NCBI RefSeq assembly: GCF_049856175.1
Contig: NZ_JBNDNA010000001.1
Location: forward strand, 248,001 to 312,000
Source: JB111 sp049856175
GTDB taxonomy: Bacteria; Actinomycetota; Actinomycetes; Actinomycetales; Actinomycetaceae
Direction: 5' to 3'
Length of the DNA: 64,000 bases
Part shown: piece by piece, positions 51,717-60,421 of the stretch
Position numbering within the stretch: the stretch's first letter is position 1
How the letters are laid out: every line of letters starts with the position of its first letter
Position numbers and translations under genes: made by a program
Notes under the pieces: model-generated
The model's input: only the letters and a program-made list of their open reading frames with translations
What the model was told of the DNA's origin: nothing
Databases searched by the model: none

Positions 51717-52638
51717 CCACCCCGTCCTCAGCATCGTCCGGGTCTACCGCGCGGAGGTGGCCGACCAGCGCGACGCCTGCACGGACACCGCCCGGCTCGC
51801 ACGCTGGTTCGGCACGGTGACCGGCGACCCCGCCCGGGTCGGTGACACCTTCGGGGCCGCGCTCTCCGACGACCCGGACGACCGTGCGACCGGCCGCGTG
51901 CTGCGGTGCGCGGATGACGAGGTCGCCGTCGAGTGGTCGTGGCAGGGCGAGGCGACGAGCGTGATCTCCGCCCGCTTCCGACCGGTCGACGACAACCGCA
52001 CCGAGCTCACGCTGCGGCACGAGCTGGCGGAGCCGGATCACGCCGTCGGGTACGGCGGCGGCTGGGAGCAGGTCCTCCAGTCGCTCGCCCGCGCGCTCGG
52101 CGCCGCGAGTCCGGACGCGCCGGGTGACGAGGACAGCGAGGGGGGCGCCGCCGAGGTCTGGCTGACGATCACGCGCGCCCCGCTCGAGCTCGAACGCACC
52201 CTCGACGCTGACGCTCAGCGGGTGTGGGCGGCGCTGGCCACCGAGGAAGGACTGCGGTCGTGGTGGTGGAAGCACTGGGACGACGTGACGATCGAGGCCG
52301 ACGTGCGCCGCGGTGGCGCCTACCGGATCGAGGCGCCCGGCGCGGGCATCGTGCTCGACGGTCGGTACCTCGACGTCGTCCCCCCGGCCGGCGGCCGGGC
52401 CGGCCGGCTGTCGATGACGTGGCGCTGGAGCGACGCCGACGGGACCAGCGCGGACGAGGCCGTCGACATCCACGTGCACACCGGTGGCGGAGCGGCCGAC
52501 GACGCGCCGGGCGCCGGCGCTGCGAGCGGGACGCGCGTCGTCGTGCGGCACTCGGGACCGTGGGCCGACGACGCCCCGGCCGAGAGCTACCGCCAGGGCT
52601 GGGAGTTCACGCTCGGCGCGCTCGGCGACGCACTCTGA
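51676..52638 (+). CDS. Tandem SRPBCC/AHSA1-type protein
   Basis: A 320-residue protein with two START/SRPBCC-like halves. The first (about 12-145) opens with VLSIVRVYRAEVADQRDACTD and the second (about 165-315) with ITRAPLELERTLDADAQRVWAALATEEGLRSWWW. A single AHSA1 domain is usual with an ArsR partner; two in one chain is less common and could be one duplicated ligand-binding unit. The role is unknown; hydrophobic ligand binding or Hsp90-activator-like activity is typical of the fold. ATG 51676 has GGAG 8 bp upstream. Its 3' end is part of a 29-bp tandem repeat. Confidence 0.85.
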   Translation: MDATIVRALTGPRDHPVLSIVRVYRAEVADQRDACTDTARLARWFGTVTGDPARVGDTFGAALSDDPDDRATGRVLRCADDEVAVEWSWQGEATSVISARFRPVDDNRTELTLRHELAEPDHAVGYGGGWEQVLQSLARALGAASPDAPGDEDSEGGAAEVWLTITRAPLELERTLDADAQRVWAALATEEGLRSWWWKHWDDVTIEADVRRGGAYRIEAPGAGIVLDGRYLDVVPPAGGRAGRLSMTWRWSDADGTSADEAVDIHVHTGGGAADDAPGAGAASGTRVVVRHSGPWADDAPAESYRQGWEFTLGALGDAL

Positions 52639-52701
52639 TCGGCGCACCCCCCATGGACGCACTCTGATCGGCGCACCCCCCATGGACGCACTCTGATCGG
52701 C
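52627..52701. repeat. 29-bp tandem repeat over a stop codon
   Basis: GACGCACTCTGATCGGCGC recurs at 52627, 52656 and 52685, an exact 29-bp period. The first copy holds the SRPBCC stop codon; each later copy restates a stop and an ATG. It looks like recent slippage duplication of the gene end. Confidence 0.9.
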
Positions 52702-52770
52702 GCGGTCCGACCGGCCGCTCGCGAGCCCTGGGGCGCCGGCGCCGTGGTGTGTTGGGTCACGTCGGGACGC

Positions 52771-52776
52771 TACGGT
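52771..52776 (+). promoter_or_regulatory. Putative -10 box of the Ppx/GppA gene
   Basis: TACGGT ends six bases before ATG 52783, with no ribosome-binding site. Confidence 0.55.
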
Positions 52777-52782
52777 GTGCGG

Positions 52783-53799
52783 ATGCGCCTGGGAGTTCTC
52801 GACGTCGGGTCCAACACCGTGCACCTCGTGGTGCTCGACGCCGTGCGGGACGCCCGCCCGGACCCGGAGTCCTCCGACCGGTCGACCGTCCGGCTCATGC
52901 AGTACCTCACCGACGACGGCACGATCGACGACGACGGCGTCAAGGCACTGAAGAAGGCCGTCAAGCGCGCGAGGAAGGCTGCGGAGAAGTTCGGCTGCGA
53001 GGAGCTCGTCGGCATGGCGACCTCCGCCATCCGGGAGGCGCGGAACGGTCCGGAGGTCGTGGCCAAGCTCGAGAAGGCCGCCGGCGTCCCGCTGCGGGTG
53101 CTCAGCGGCGACCAGGAGGCCGAGCTGACGTTCCTGGCGGCCAGGCGCTGGCACGGCTGGGCGTCGGGCCGCCTCCTCGTGCTCGACATCGGCGGCGGCT
53201 CGCTGGAGGTCGCGCTCGGCATCGACGAGTCGCCCGAGTTCCGGGTGTCCCTCCCTCTGGGGGCCGGTCGGCTCACCCGGCACTTTCTCACCTCCGACCC
53301 GCCCGAGAAGAATCAGATGGCCACGCTCCAGCGGCGCGTGGACAAGCTCCTCGCGCCGGTCGCGAAGGAACTGGCCGACCTCCCGAGCCCGGACCACGTG
53401 GTCGTCACGTCGAAGACCTTCCGCTCGCTGGCCCGCCTGGCCGGGCACTCGCAGGCCGTCATCGGGCCCGAGGAGCGGCGCCGGATGGCACTGCGGGATC
53501 TCCAGGACTGGGTGCCCCGGCTTGCGCGCATCCCCGCGGAGCAGCGCATGGAGCTGCCGGGTATCACGCCGGAGCGCACGCACCAGATCGTGGCGGGTGC
53601 CGTCGTCGCGGAGTCGGCGATGCGGCACCTCGGTGTGGACCGGGTCGAGGTCTGCCCGTGGGCGCTGCGCGAGGGCGCGATCCTGCGCCGCATCGACCAC
53701 ATGTCCGGCCCGGACAACGGGGACAACCTCGCACCCGTCGGCGCCGGGGCCCCGGCGGGCGGCCCGCCCGGGGGCGCGCTGCGCTCGTCGTTCGTCTGA
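52783..53799 (+). CDS. Ppx/GppA-family phosphatase
   Basis: A 338-residue ASKHA-fold exopolyphosphatase or pppGpp phosphohydrolase. The phosphate-1 motif is LDVGSNTVHLVV at the start, and the conserved region II motif LVLDIGGGSLEVALG is near residue 130. GPEERRRMALRDLQDW and ALREGAILRRI continue the family pattern. Actinobacteria carry two such proteins, and this one may be the polyphosphate-degrading copy. It is the usual short single-domain form. A TACGGT box six bases upstream supports a leaderless start. The C-terminal 25 residues are Gly/Ala/Pro-rich. Confidence 0.92.
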   Translation: MRLGVLDVGSNTVHLVVLDAVRDARPDPESSDRSTVRLMQYLTDDGTIDDDGVKALKKAVKRARKAAEKFGCEELVGMATSAIREARNGPEVVAKLEKAAGVPLRVLSGDQEAELTFLAARRWHGWASGRLLVLDIGGGSLEVALGIDESPEFRVSLPLGAGRLTRHFLTSDPPEKNQMATLQRRVDKLLAPVAKELADLPSPDHVVVTSKTFRSLARLAGHSQAVIGPEERRRMALRDLQDWVPRLARIPAEQRMELPGITPERTHQIVAGAVVAESAMRHLGVDRVEVCPWALREGAILRRIDHMSGPDNGDNLAPVGAGAPAGGPPGGALRSSFV

Positions 53800-53870
53800 G
53801 GTTCGTCTGAGCCCTGCGCGTTCGAGTCGGCTGCGTGGGGCGGCTGCTCGCCCGGAGGGCTCGTCGAGTG

Positions 53871-53994
53871 GCAGAGGGACCCATCGAAGGCGCGGTGTGC
53901 GTGCCGAAGACGCGGTGGCCGCGCCGAGTGGAGGGTCGGCGGCTGTCCTCTCTGCGATAGACCGCGCCCTCGACGACAACCCGCACCCTCGACG
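53871..53994. repeat. Degenerate inverted repeat between Ppx and GNAT genes
   Basis: Two left copies (around 53882 and 53902) and two inverted right copies (53961-53975 and 53982-53994) of a CGAAGGCGCGGT-like unit flank a central segment. GCAGAGGGAC and GTCCTCTCTGC give a further outer-inner pairing. It is a diverged relative of the three-arm elements, in a 221-bp convergent gap. Confidence 0.5.
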
Positions 53995-54020
53995 CGCGCT
54001 GGGCTGCCGTCGGCGACGGC

Positions 54021-54653
54021 TCAGTCCTCGCGAGCAGGCTCCTCGGCCCCGCGGGCCGGGCGGAGCAGGCCCCAGAACTCCGGCAGCCCGTCGGCCCTCT
54101 CGTGCGCCACGACCTCGAATCCGAACCGCTCGTAGATCGCCACGTTCCGTTCGGCGTTCGTCTCGAGCCACACCGGCGCGCCGGTGCGGTCGGCGCGCGC
54201 CAGACCGTGCCGCAGCAGGGCCCCCGCGTGCCCCTGGCCCTGGTGCTCCGGGTCGACGGCGAGGAACGCGAGGTACCAGGCGGCGGACTCCGGGTCGTGG
54301 TGCCGGTGGGCGGCCTGGGCCTGCCGCTCGGCTGCGGCGAGCCGGCGCACGTCGCCCGGGCGCAGGCGCAGCAGTGCCCCGAGGGCGCCGCCGCGCAGCT
54401 GGTCGAGCATCCGCGGGGTGTGGCCGGGCGCGTACCAGACGGCGACCGACCCGCCGTCGACTGTGTCGACGACGCCGTGCGCCAGACCAGTCCGCACGCT
54501 GGCGACCGCCCAGGCGGGCAGGCGCCGGTGCCGGCGCTCCCGGTCGGGCACGGCCCAGGTGAACAGCGGGTCGTCGTCGAAGGCGGTCGCGATGAGGGCG
54601 CCGAGCCCGGTGATCTGGTCCTCGCGCGCGGAGGAGACCTCGGGGGCGGTCAC
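54021..54653 (-). CDS. GNAT-family N-acetyltransferase
   Basis: A 210-residue GNAT. The acetyl-CoA pyrophosphate loop is LAVDPEHQGQGHAGALL, with LETNAERNVAIYERFGFEVVAH as the conserved C-terminal beta-bulge region. The substrate is unknown. Its GTG overlaps the TGA of dedA (GTGA), so it is translationally coupled to the DedA-family gene. An amine-acceptor role for a membrane-linked process is possible, but nothing in the sequence specifies it. Confidence 0.88.
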   Translation of the reverse strand: MTAPEVSSAREDQITGLGALIATAFDDDPLFTWAVPDRERRHRRLPAWAVASVRTGLAHGVVDTVDGGSVAVWYAPGHTPRMLDQLRGGALGALLRLRPGDVRRLAAAERQAQAAHRHHDPESAAWYLAFLAVDPEHQGQGHAGALLRHGLARADRTGAPVWLETNAERNVAIYERFGFEVVAHERADGLPEFWGLLRPARGAEEPARED

Positions 54654-55543
54654 AACGCGGGGTCCGTGGTCGAGGTCGGGCCGCGCCCGTCGTCGGAGGT
54701 GGAGCCCGCGCGACGGGTCGGTCGTGCGTCTCCGGAGGCGGCCGCGTCCTGCTGGGTGGGGCGGGTGTCGTCGATGGTCGCCGGGCGTGCGGATGCGCCG
54801 TCGCCACCGGCCGCGCCACTCTCGCCACCGGCCTCGGTGCCGGCGGCGGCGCGCGCGCGACGCTTGCGCAGGTGCGCGACGACGAACCAGACGAGCAGGA
54901 GGAGCACCGCGGCGATGACGACGTACTGCAGCCAGCTCGTGTACTCCTCGACGACGTCCCAGTTCTCGCCCAGGTAGTAGCCGGCGAGGATGAGGACGGT
55001 GTTCCAGACGAGGGAGCCGATCGTCGTGAGCAGGCCGAACATGAGCAGCGACATCCGCGTGATGCCCGCGGGGATCGAGATGAGGGAACGGAAGATCGGC
55101 AGGCACCGCCCGAGCAGGACGGTCCAGTGGCCGTGCTTGTCGAACCAGTTCTCGGTCTTGGTCACGTCCTCGACGTCGACGAGCGGCAGCCAGTTCATGA
55201 TCGCCCGGGTGCGCTCGCGGCCGAGCAGCGCGCCCACGCCGTAGAGCGCGTAGGCGCCGAACACCGAGCCGGCCGTGCACCAGATGATCACCTCGACGAG
55301 CCCGAACGTCTGCCCCTGGGAGGCCGTGAACCCGGCGAGCGGAAGGATGATCTCCGACGGGATCGGCGGGAACAGGTTCTCGATCGCGATGAGCAGCGCC
55401 GCCCCGAACCCGCCGAGGGACTCCATCATCGACACGGCCCAGCCGGCGATGCCGGTCAGCCCCTCGTCGGGGACGGAGGCTGCGATCGGGGCGCCGGGGG
55501 CGTGGGCCGCGGCGGTCGCGTGGGCGAGGGCTGAGGTCGTCAC
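54650..55543 (-). CDS. DedA-family membrane protein
   Basis: A 297-residue protein of the DedA/SNARE-associated family, implicated in undecaprenyl-phosphate or phospholipid recycling. FPPIPSEIILPLAGF is the signature, GxLLGRERT and GRCLPIFRSLISIPAG complete the membrane core with about six helices, and a charged C-terminal 90 residues follows. The Arg and the Glu/Asp residues of the signature are thought to carry proton coupling. The GTG at 55543 is preceded by TAGGTT (55550-55555) with a six-base gap. Confidence 0.9.
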   Translation of the reverse strand: MTTSALAHATAAAHAPGAPIAASVPDEGLTGIAGWAVSMMESLGGFGAALLIAIENLFPPIPSEIILPLAGFTASQGQTFGLVEVIIWCTAGSVFGAYALYGVGALLGRERTRAIMNWLPLVDVEDVTKTENWFDKHGHWTVLLGRCLPIFRSLISIPAGITRMSLLMFGLLTTIGSLVWNTVLILAGYYLGENWDVVEEYTSWLQYVVIAAVLLLLVWFVVAHLRKRRARAAAGTEAGGESGAAGGDGASARPATIDDTRPTQQDAAASGDARPTRRAGSTSDDGRGPTSTTDPAL

Positions 55544-55624
55544 CGCACCAACCTATGGGGCGGTGGACGAACGCGGGCGGCGGCGTGTCCGTGAGATGCC
55601 CGACGACGCCGGGCCCCCTCCCGG

Positions 55625-57067
55625 TCAGCCCTCGGCCTCGACGGTACGGGCCAGCTGTGCGGACAGCCCCGTGTAGGTCGCGGGGGTCAGGGCGATCAGC
55701 CGCTCCTCGACGTCGGCGGGGAGCCCGAGCGAACCGATGAACTCGCGCATTGCCGGCCCGTCGACCTTGCGGCCGCGCGTGAGTTCCTTGAGCCGCTCGT
55801 AGGGGTCCTCCATGCCCCTGGCGCCCGCGACCGAGGCGGCGCGCATCGCCTGCTGGACGGCCTCGCCGAGGACCTCCCAGGCGTCGTCGAGGTCGCGGGC
55901 CATCGCCTCGGCGTCGACGTCGAGGCCCGCGAGCCCCCGGCTCACGTTGTCGATCGCGAGCAGCGAGTGCCCGAACGCGGTGCCGATGTTGCGCTGCGTC
56001 GTCGAGTCGGTGAGGTCGCGCTGCAGGCGGGAGGTGACGAGCGTCGAGGCGAGGGTGTCGAGCAGGGCGCAGCTGATTTCGAGGTTCGCCTCGGCGTTCT
56101 CGAACCGGATCGGGTTGACCTTGTGCGGCATCGTCGAGGAGCCGGTCGAGCCCTGCGCCGAGAGCCGCTGGGTGAAGTAGCCGAGCGAGATGTACGTCCA
56201 CACGTCGGTCGCGAGGTTGTGCAGGATCCGGTTGAACCGGGCGACGTCGGAGTAGAGTTCCGCCTGCCAGTCGTGCGCCTCGATCTGCGTGGTCAGCGGG
56301 TTGAAGGAGAGTCCGAGGCCGGTGACGAAGCGCTCCGCGACCGCCGGCCAGTCGGTGCCCGGGACGGCGACGCTGTGCGCGCCGTAGGTGCCGGTCGCGC
56401 CGTTGATCTTGCCGCGGTACTCGGTCGACGCGACCCGGTCGAGCTGGCGGCGCAGGCGCGCGACCGTTACGGCGAGCTCCTTGCCGAGCGTGACGGGCGT
56501 GGCCGTCTGACCGTGCGTGCGGGCGAGCATGGGGACCTCGGCGTGGGCGAGCGCGAGCTCGGCGAGCTGGTCGGTGACCGCCGTTGCTGCGGGCAGCCAC
56601 ACGTCGACGACGGCGGCGCGCACCGTGAGCGCGTAGGAGAGGTTGTTGACGTCCTCCGACGTGCAGAAGATGTGGACGATCTCGTGCGCGCCCGGCAGCG
56701 ACGTGTCCGGGCCGAGGGCGTCCGCGGCGGCGTCCAGGCGGCGCTTGAGCAGGTACTCCACGGCCTTGACGTCGTGCCGGGTCTCGGCCTCGATGGCGGC
56801 GTGCTCGGCGATGTCGTCGGCGCCGAAGCTGTCGACGACGCCGCGCAGGTAGGCGCGCTCCGCGTCGGTGAGGGTCGGCGCGCCGGGCAGAGACCCGGTG
56901 TCGCACAGGTGGATGAGCCACTCGACCTCGACCTGGAGTCGCGCCCGGTTGAGCGCGGCCTCGCTGAGGTGGTCGACGAGCGGGGCGACCGCGGACCGGT
57001 AGCGGCCGTCGAGCGCCCCGAGGGCGATGGGCGGGGTGATCGTCGAGAGGTCGGTGCGCGCAGTCAC
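55625..57067 (-). CDS. purB: Adenylosuccinate lyase
   Basis: A 480-residue fumarase-fold enzyme catalysing two steps of AMP synthesis. The signature GSSTMPHKVNPIRFE is present, as are ARTHGQTATPVTLGKE (catalytic His) and SSEDVNNLSY-like CTSEDVNNLSYAL. Length and order match PurB. GTG 57067 has GGGAGA upstream, or GAGAAT with a seven-base gap. It lies between hemL and dedA on the same strand. Placement next to heme genes is probably incidental. Confidence 0.95.
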   Translation of the reverse strand: MTARTDLSTITPPIALGALDGRYRSAVAPLVDHLSEAALNRARLQVEVEWLIHLCDTGSLPGAPTLTDAERAYLRGVVDSFGADDIAEHAAIEAETRHDVKAVEYLLKRRLDAAADALGPDTSLPGAHEIVHIFCTSEDVNNLSYALTVRAAVVDVWLPAATAVTDQLAELALAHAEVPMLARTHGQTATPVTLGKELAVTVARLRRQLDRVASTEYRGKINGATGTYGAHSVAVPGTDWPAVAERFVTGLGLSFNPLTTQIEAHDWQAELYSDVARFNRILHNLATDVWTYISLGYFTQRLSAQGSTGSSTMPHKVNPIRFENAEANLEISCALLDTLASTLVTSRLQRDLTDSTTQRNIGTAFGHSLLAIDNVSRGLAGLDVDAEAMARDLDDAWEVLGEAVQQAMRAASVAGARGMEDPYERLKELTRGRKVDGPAMREFIGSLGLPADVEERLIALTPATYTGLSAQLARTVEAEG

Positions 57068-57102
57068 GGGGACGATTCTCCCCCAGGTCGCGGCGACCGC
57101 GG

Positions 57103-58566
57103 TCAGCCGGCCGGCGGCGCCGCTTCCGCCGCCACGCGGGCCGCCGACGGCAGGGCGTCGACCACCCGGGCGAGAGCCTCGTCGTCGTGGGCCGCGGTGA
57201 GGAACCATGCCTCGAACGCGCTCGGCGGCAGCAGCACGCCGGCCGCCGCCATGGCGCGGAAGAACGCCGGGTACCGCCAGGTCTCGGAGGCCTTGGCCCC
57301 CGCGTAGTCGCGCACGCCGCCCGCCGCGGACTCGCCGAGGAAGACCGAGAACAGGTTCCCCGCCCGGCTCACCGTGTGCGCCAGCCCGACGGCGTCGAGC
57401 GCCTCGCCCGTGGCCGTGGCAACGGCGTCGGCGGCGGCGTCGACCGCGGAGTACACGGCGTCGTCGGCGAGGCGCAGCGTGGCGAGCCCGGCGGCGGTCG
57501 CCAGCGGGTTCCCGGACAGCGTGCCCGCCTGATAGACGGGACCGCTCGGGGCGAGCTCGTCCATCACAGCCGCCCGACCGCCGAGGGCGGCGAGCGGCAT
57601 CCCGCCGCCGAGCACCTTGCCGAACGTGAAGAGGTCGGGCGCCCAGCCCTCGGTCGCCCCCTCGAGGCCCCACCAGCCGCCCGGTCCGACGCGGAAGCCG
57701 GTGAGCACCTCGTCGAGGACGAGCAGTGCGCCGTGGCGTCTCGTCAGCTCGCGCAGCGCCCGGTTGTACCCGGGCTCGGGCGCGACGACGCCCATGTTCG
57801 CGGCGGCGCCCTCGACGATCACGGCCGCCACCCGGTCGCCATGGGCGCCCATGACGGCCTCCATCGCCGGCAGGTCGTTGTACGGCACGACGACGGTGAA
57901 CGCGGCGATCTCCTCGGGCACCCCGGGCGTGCCGGGGATGCCGAGCGTGGCCACGCCGGAGCCCGCGTCCACCAGGAGCGAGTCGGAGTGCCCGTGGTAG
58001 TGGCCGGCGATCTTGACGATCAGGGGCCGACCCGTCACGCCGCGGGCGAGGCGGACGGCGGTCATCGTCGCCTCGGTGCCCGAGCTGACGAACCGCACGC
58101 GTTCGGCCGGGGCCACCCGGGCGGTGACGGCCTCGGCGAGCTCGGTCTCGGCGACCGTCGGTGCGCCGAAGCTGAGGCCGGACGCGGCCGCCTCTCGGAC
58201 CGCGCCCACCACCTCCGGGTGGGCGTGCCCGAGCAGCGCGGGCCCCCACGACGCGACGAGGTCGACGTACTCGCGCCCGTCGACGTCGGTGACGTACGGG
58301 CCGCGGGCCGAGGCGAGGAACCGGGGCGTGCCGCCCACGGACCCGTAGGCCCGGACGGGGGAGTCCACCCCGCCGGGGATCGCCGCCCGCGCGGCCTCGA
58401 ACGCCGCCTCGCTCGCCGGGCCCGCGGACCAGCTGCCGGGTGACGCCGTTCCGGGAGATGCCATGGCTGTCGTGTCGCCGGAGGAAGCCGCCGTACCCGG
58501 CGCGGATGCGTCTCGTTCGTCGCTGCTCGACGATCCTGCTCCAGTCGATCCGTTCACCTGCGTCAT
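57103..58566 (-). CDS. hemL: Glutamate-1-semialdehyde 2,1-aminomutase
   Basis: A 487-residue PLP enzyme that makes 5-aminolevulinate in the C5 heme route. PGGVDSPVRAYG opens the core, VSSGTEATMTAVRLAR binds PLP phosphate, LVLDEVLTGFR carries the PLP-binding Asp and DLFTFGKVLGGGMPLAALGG the Schiff-base Lys. Family members are about 430 residues. The extra 40 N-terminal residues are Ser/Ala/Gly-rich, and translation could instead begin at ATG 58464. The ATG at 58566 begins 8 bp after the hemB stop, with GAGAGG upstream. It is the last heme gene. Confidence 0.95.
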   Translation of the reverse strand: MTQVNGSTGAGSSSSDERDASAPGTAASSGDTTAMASPGTASPGSWSAGPASEAAFEAARAAIPGGVDSPVRAYGSVGGTPRFLASARGPYVTDVDGREYVDLVASWGPALLGHAHPEVVGAVREAAASGLSFGAPTVAETELAEAVTARVAPAERVRFVSSGTEATMTAVRLARGVTGRPLIVKIAGHYHGHSDSLLVDAGSGVATLGIPGTPGVPEEIAAFTVVVPYNDLPAMEAVMGAHGDRVAAVIVEGAAANMGVVAPEPGYNRALRELTRRHGALLVLDEVLTGFRVGPGGWWGLEGATEGWAPDLFTFGKVLGGGMPLAALGGRAAVMDELAPSGPVYQAGTLSGNPLATAAGLATLRLADDAVYSAVDAAADAVATATGEALDAVGLAHTVSRAGNLFSVFLGESAAGGVRDYAGAKASETWRYPAFFRAMAAAGVLLPPSAFEAWFLTAAHDDEALARVVDALPSAARVAAEAAPPAG

Positions 58567-58574
58567 CGCCTCTC

Positions 58575-59558
58575 TCACCTCTCCCGCAGCCAGCCGGCCG
58601 CCTCGGTCGCCCAGTACGTCGCCACGATCCCCGCCCCGGCCCGGCGCACCGACAGCAGGGTCTCGAGGATCGTCCGCCGCCGGTCGATCCAGCCGCGCTC
58701 CGCGGCGGCCTCGACCATCGCCATCTCGCCCGACACGTGGTAGGCCGCCACCGGCACGTCGACGGCCTCCGCGACGTCGCCGAGGACGTCGAGGTAGAGC
58801 GTGGCCGGCTTGACCATGACGACGTCGGCACCCTCCTCGACATCGAGGAGCGTCTCGCGCAGCCCCTCCCGACGGTTGGCCGGATCCATCTGGTAGGTCC
58901 GCCGGTCGCCCGTGAGCTGCGAGTCGACGGCCTCGCGGAACGGCCCGTACATGGCCGACGCGTACTTCGCCGCATAGGCGAGCGTGCCGACGTCGGTGCG
59001 TCCGGCGTCGTCCAGGGCCGCGCGCACGGCCCCGACCTGGCCGTCCATCATCCCCGACAGCCCGAGGAGCGACGCTCCCGCCTCGGCCTGCGCGAGCGCC
59101 ATCTCCGCGTAGCGGACCAGCGTGGCGTCGTTGTCCACCCTCCCGTCGGCGGCGAGCACGCCGCAGTGGCCGTGGTCGGTGAACTCGTCCAGGCACAGGT
59201 CGGAGACGACGACCATCGACTCCCCGACCTCCTCGCGCAGCAGGCGCAGCCCGACGTTCGCGATCCCGTCCGGGTCGGTCGCCCCCGTCCCGGTGGCGTC
59301 GTGGGTGGCCGGCACGCCGAAGAGCATGATCCCGCCGACGCCGGCCTCCGCCGCCTCGGCCGCCGCCCGGCGCAGGGAGTCGGGGGTGTGCTGGAGGACC
59401 CCGGGCATCGACCCGATCGGCCGCGGCTCGCTGAGGCCCTCGCGCAGGAACACGGGCAGCACGAGGTCGGCCGGGTCCATGCGGGTCTCGGCGACGAGCC
59501 GCCGCAGCGCCGGCGAGGAGCGCAGCCGGCGGGGACGGACGGTGGGGAACTGGCTCAT
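58575..59558 (-). CDS. hemB: Delta-aminolevulinic acid dehydratase (porphobilinogen synthase)
   Basis: A 327-residue TIM-barrel enzyme that condenses two 5-aminolevulinates. AAKYASAMYGPFREA has one catalytic Lys and DVVMVKPATLYLDVL the Schiff-base Lys. DLCLDEFTDHGHCGVL is the metal-associated loop, and YHVSGEMAM is near the C-terminus. ATG 59558 overlaps the hemD stop (ATGA), and GGAGG lies 5 bp upstream. Regulation is presumably with the cluster. Confidence 0.95.
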   Translation of the reverse strand: MSQFPTVRPRRLRSSPALRRLVAETRMDPADLVLPVFLREGLSEPRPIGSMPGVLQHTPDSLRRAAAEAAEAGVGGIMLFGVPATHDATGTGATDPDGIANVGLRLLREEVGESMVVVSDLCLDEFTDHGHCGVLAADGRVDNDATLVRYAEMALAQAEAGASLLGLSGMMDGQVGAVRAALDDAGRTDVGTLAYAAKYASAMYGPFREAVDSQLTGDRRTYQMDPANRREGLRETLLDVEEGADVVMVKPATLYLDVLGDVAEAVDVPVAAYHVSGEMAMVEAAAERGWIDRRRTILETLLSVRRAGAGIVATYWATEAAGWLRER

Positions 59559-60421
59559 GGTGTCCTCCGTGGTGGTGCGGTACCGCCGGGCCCGACGCCG
59601 GAGCGCGGGTCCGCGGGGCGGGTGACGGTGGGTGCGTGGTCGGGTCGGGCGCGGTCGGTAGCAGCCGCCTCTTCGACCGCGGCGACGATCGCCTCCGGGG
59701 TCGGCGCCCCGGCGACGGACGAGACGTCCAGGCCCGCCTCGCGGATGGCCGTGGCCGTCGTCGGACCGATGGCGACCAGGGCGGTCGACGTCGGAGGGCG
59801 GCCCGCGGTCTCGAGCAGCGCGCGCAGGGTCGAGGGCGAGGTGAGGGCGACGACGTCCGGCCACGGGCGCGTGGCGGCCCGGGCCTCGTCGGGCTCCGCG
59901 GTGACGGTCGTGTAGACGGGGACCGCGTCGACGCTCCAGCCGGCGCCGGCCAGCCGCCGGGCGGTGGCCGGGTCGGCCAGGGCGCTCGCCGGCAGGAGGA
60001 CGCGCCGCCGGCGAGGGTCCCCGGGGCGGTCGACGACGTCCAGCAGCGACGCGGCCGTGCCCGCCGGCGCCTCCGCGTCGACAGTGATGCCGACGCCGGT
60101 GAGCGCGGCGGTGGTCGCGGGTCCGACAGAGCCGATGCAGGTGCCGTCCGCGCGGGCGGCCGCGACGGCGGCCGGCCAGGTGCGCGGACCGTCGTCGAGC
60201 CGCACGCCCGCGAGCCTGACGTCGGCGAGTCGGGCCACCGTGCGCGCCGAGGTGACGAGCACCCAGGCGGCACCGGCCGGGTCGACGGCGCCCGGGTCGA
60301 CGTCGAGCTCGACCGTGCGCGTGAGCGTCACCGGCACCACGTCGGCGCCGGCCTCCCGCAGGGCCCGGGCGATCTCGAGCGACCCTGCCGGGACGAGGAC
60401 TCGCGCGCCGGCCAGGCTCAC
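59555..60421 (-). CDS. hemD: Uroporphyrinogen-III synthase
   Basis: A 288-residue HemD. Sequence conservation in the family is low, but the position between hemC and hemB, the two-domain layout and motifs such as VLVPAGS, WVLVTSARTV, CIGSVGPATTAAL, VVALTSPSTLRALLE and LVAIGPTTATAIREAGL fit. It closes hydroxymethylbilane to uroporphyrinogen III. The GTG overlaps the hemC stop (GTGA) and its own stop overlaps the hemB start (ATGA), so three genes are translationally linked. The last 40 residues are Pro/Ala-rich. Confidence 0.9.
   Translation of the reverse strand: MSLAGARVLVPAGSLEIARALREAGADVVPVTLTRTVELDVDPGAVDPAGAAWVLVTSARTVARLADVRLAGVRLDDGPRTWPAAVAAARADGTCIGSVGPATTAALTGVGITVDAEAPAGTAASLLDVVDRPGDPRRRRVLLPASALADPATARRLAGAGWSVDAVPVYTTVTAEPDEARAATRPWPDVVALTSPSTLRALLETAGRPPTSTALVAIGPTTATAIREAGLDVSSVAGAPTPEAIVAAVEEAAATDRARPDHAPTVTRPADPRSGVGPGGTAPPRRTP

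Noticed and set aside
52627..52701. Short CRISPR (29-bp repeat)
   Set aside because: The units are directly contiguous with no spacers, so this is a simple tandem duplication.
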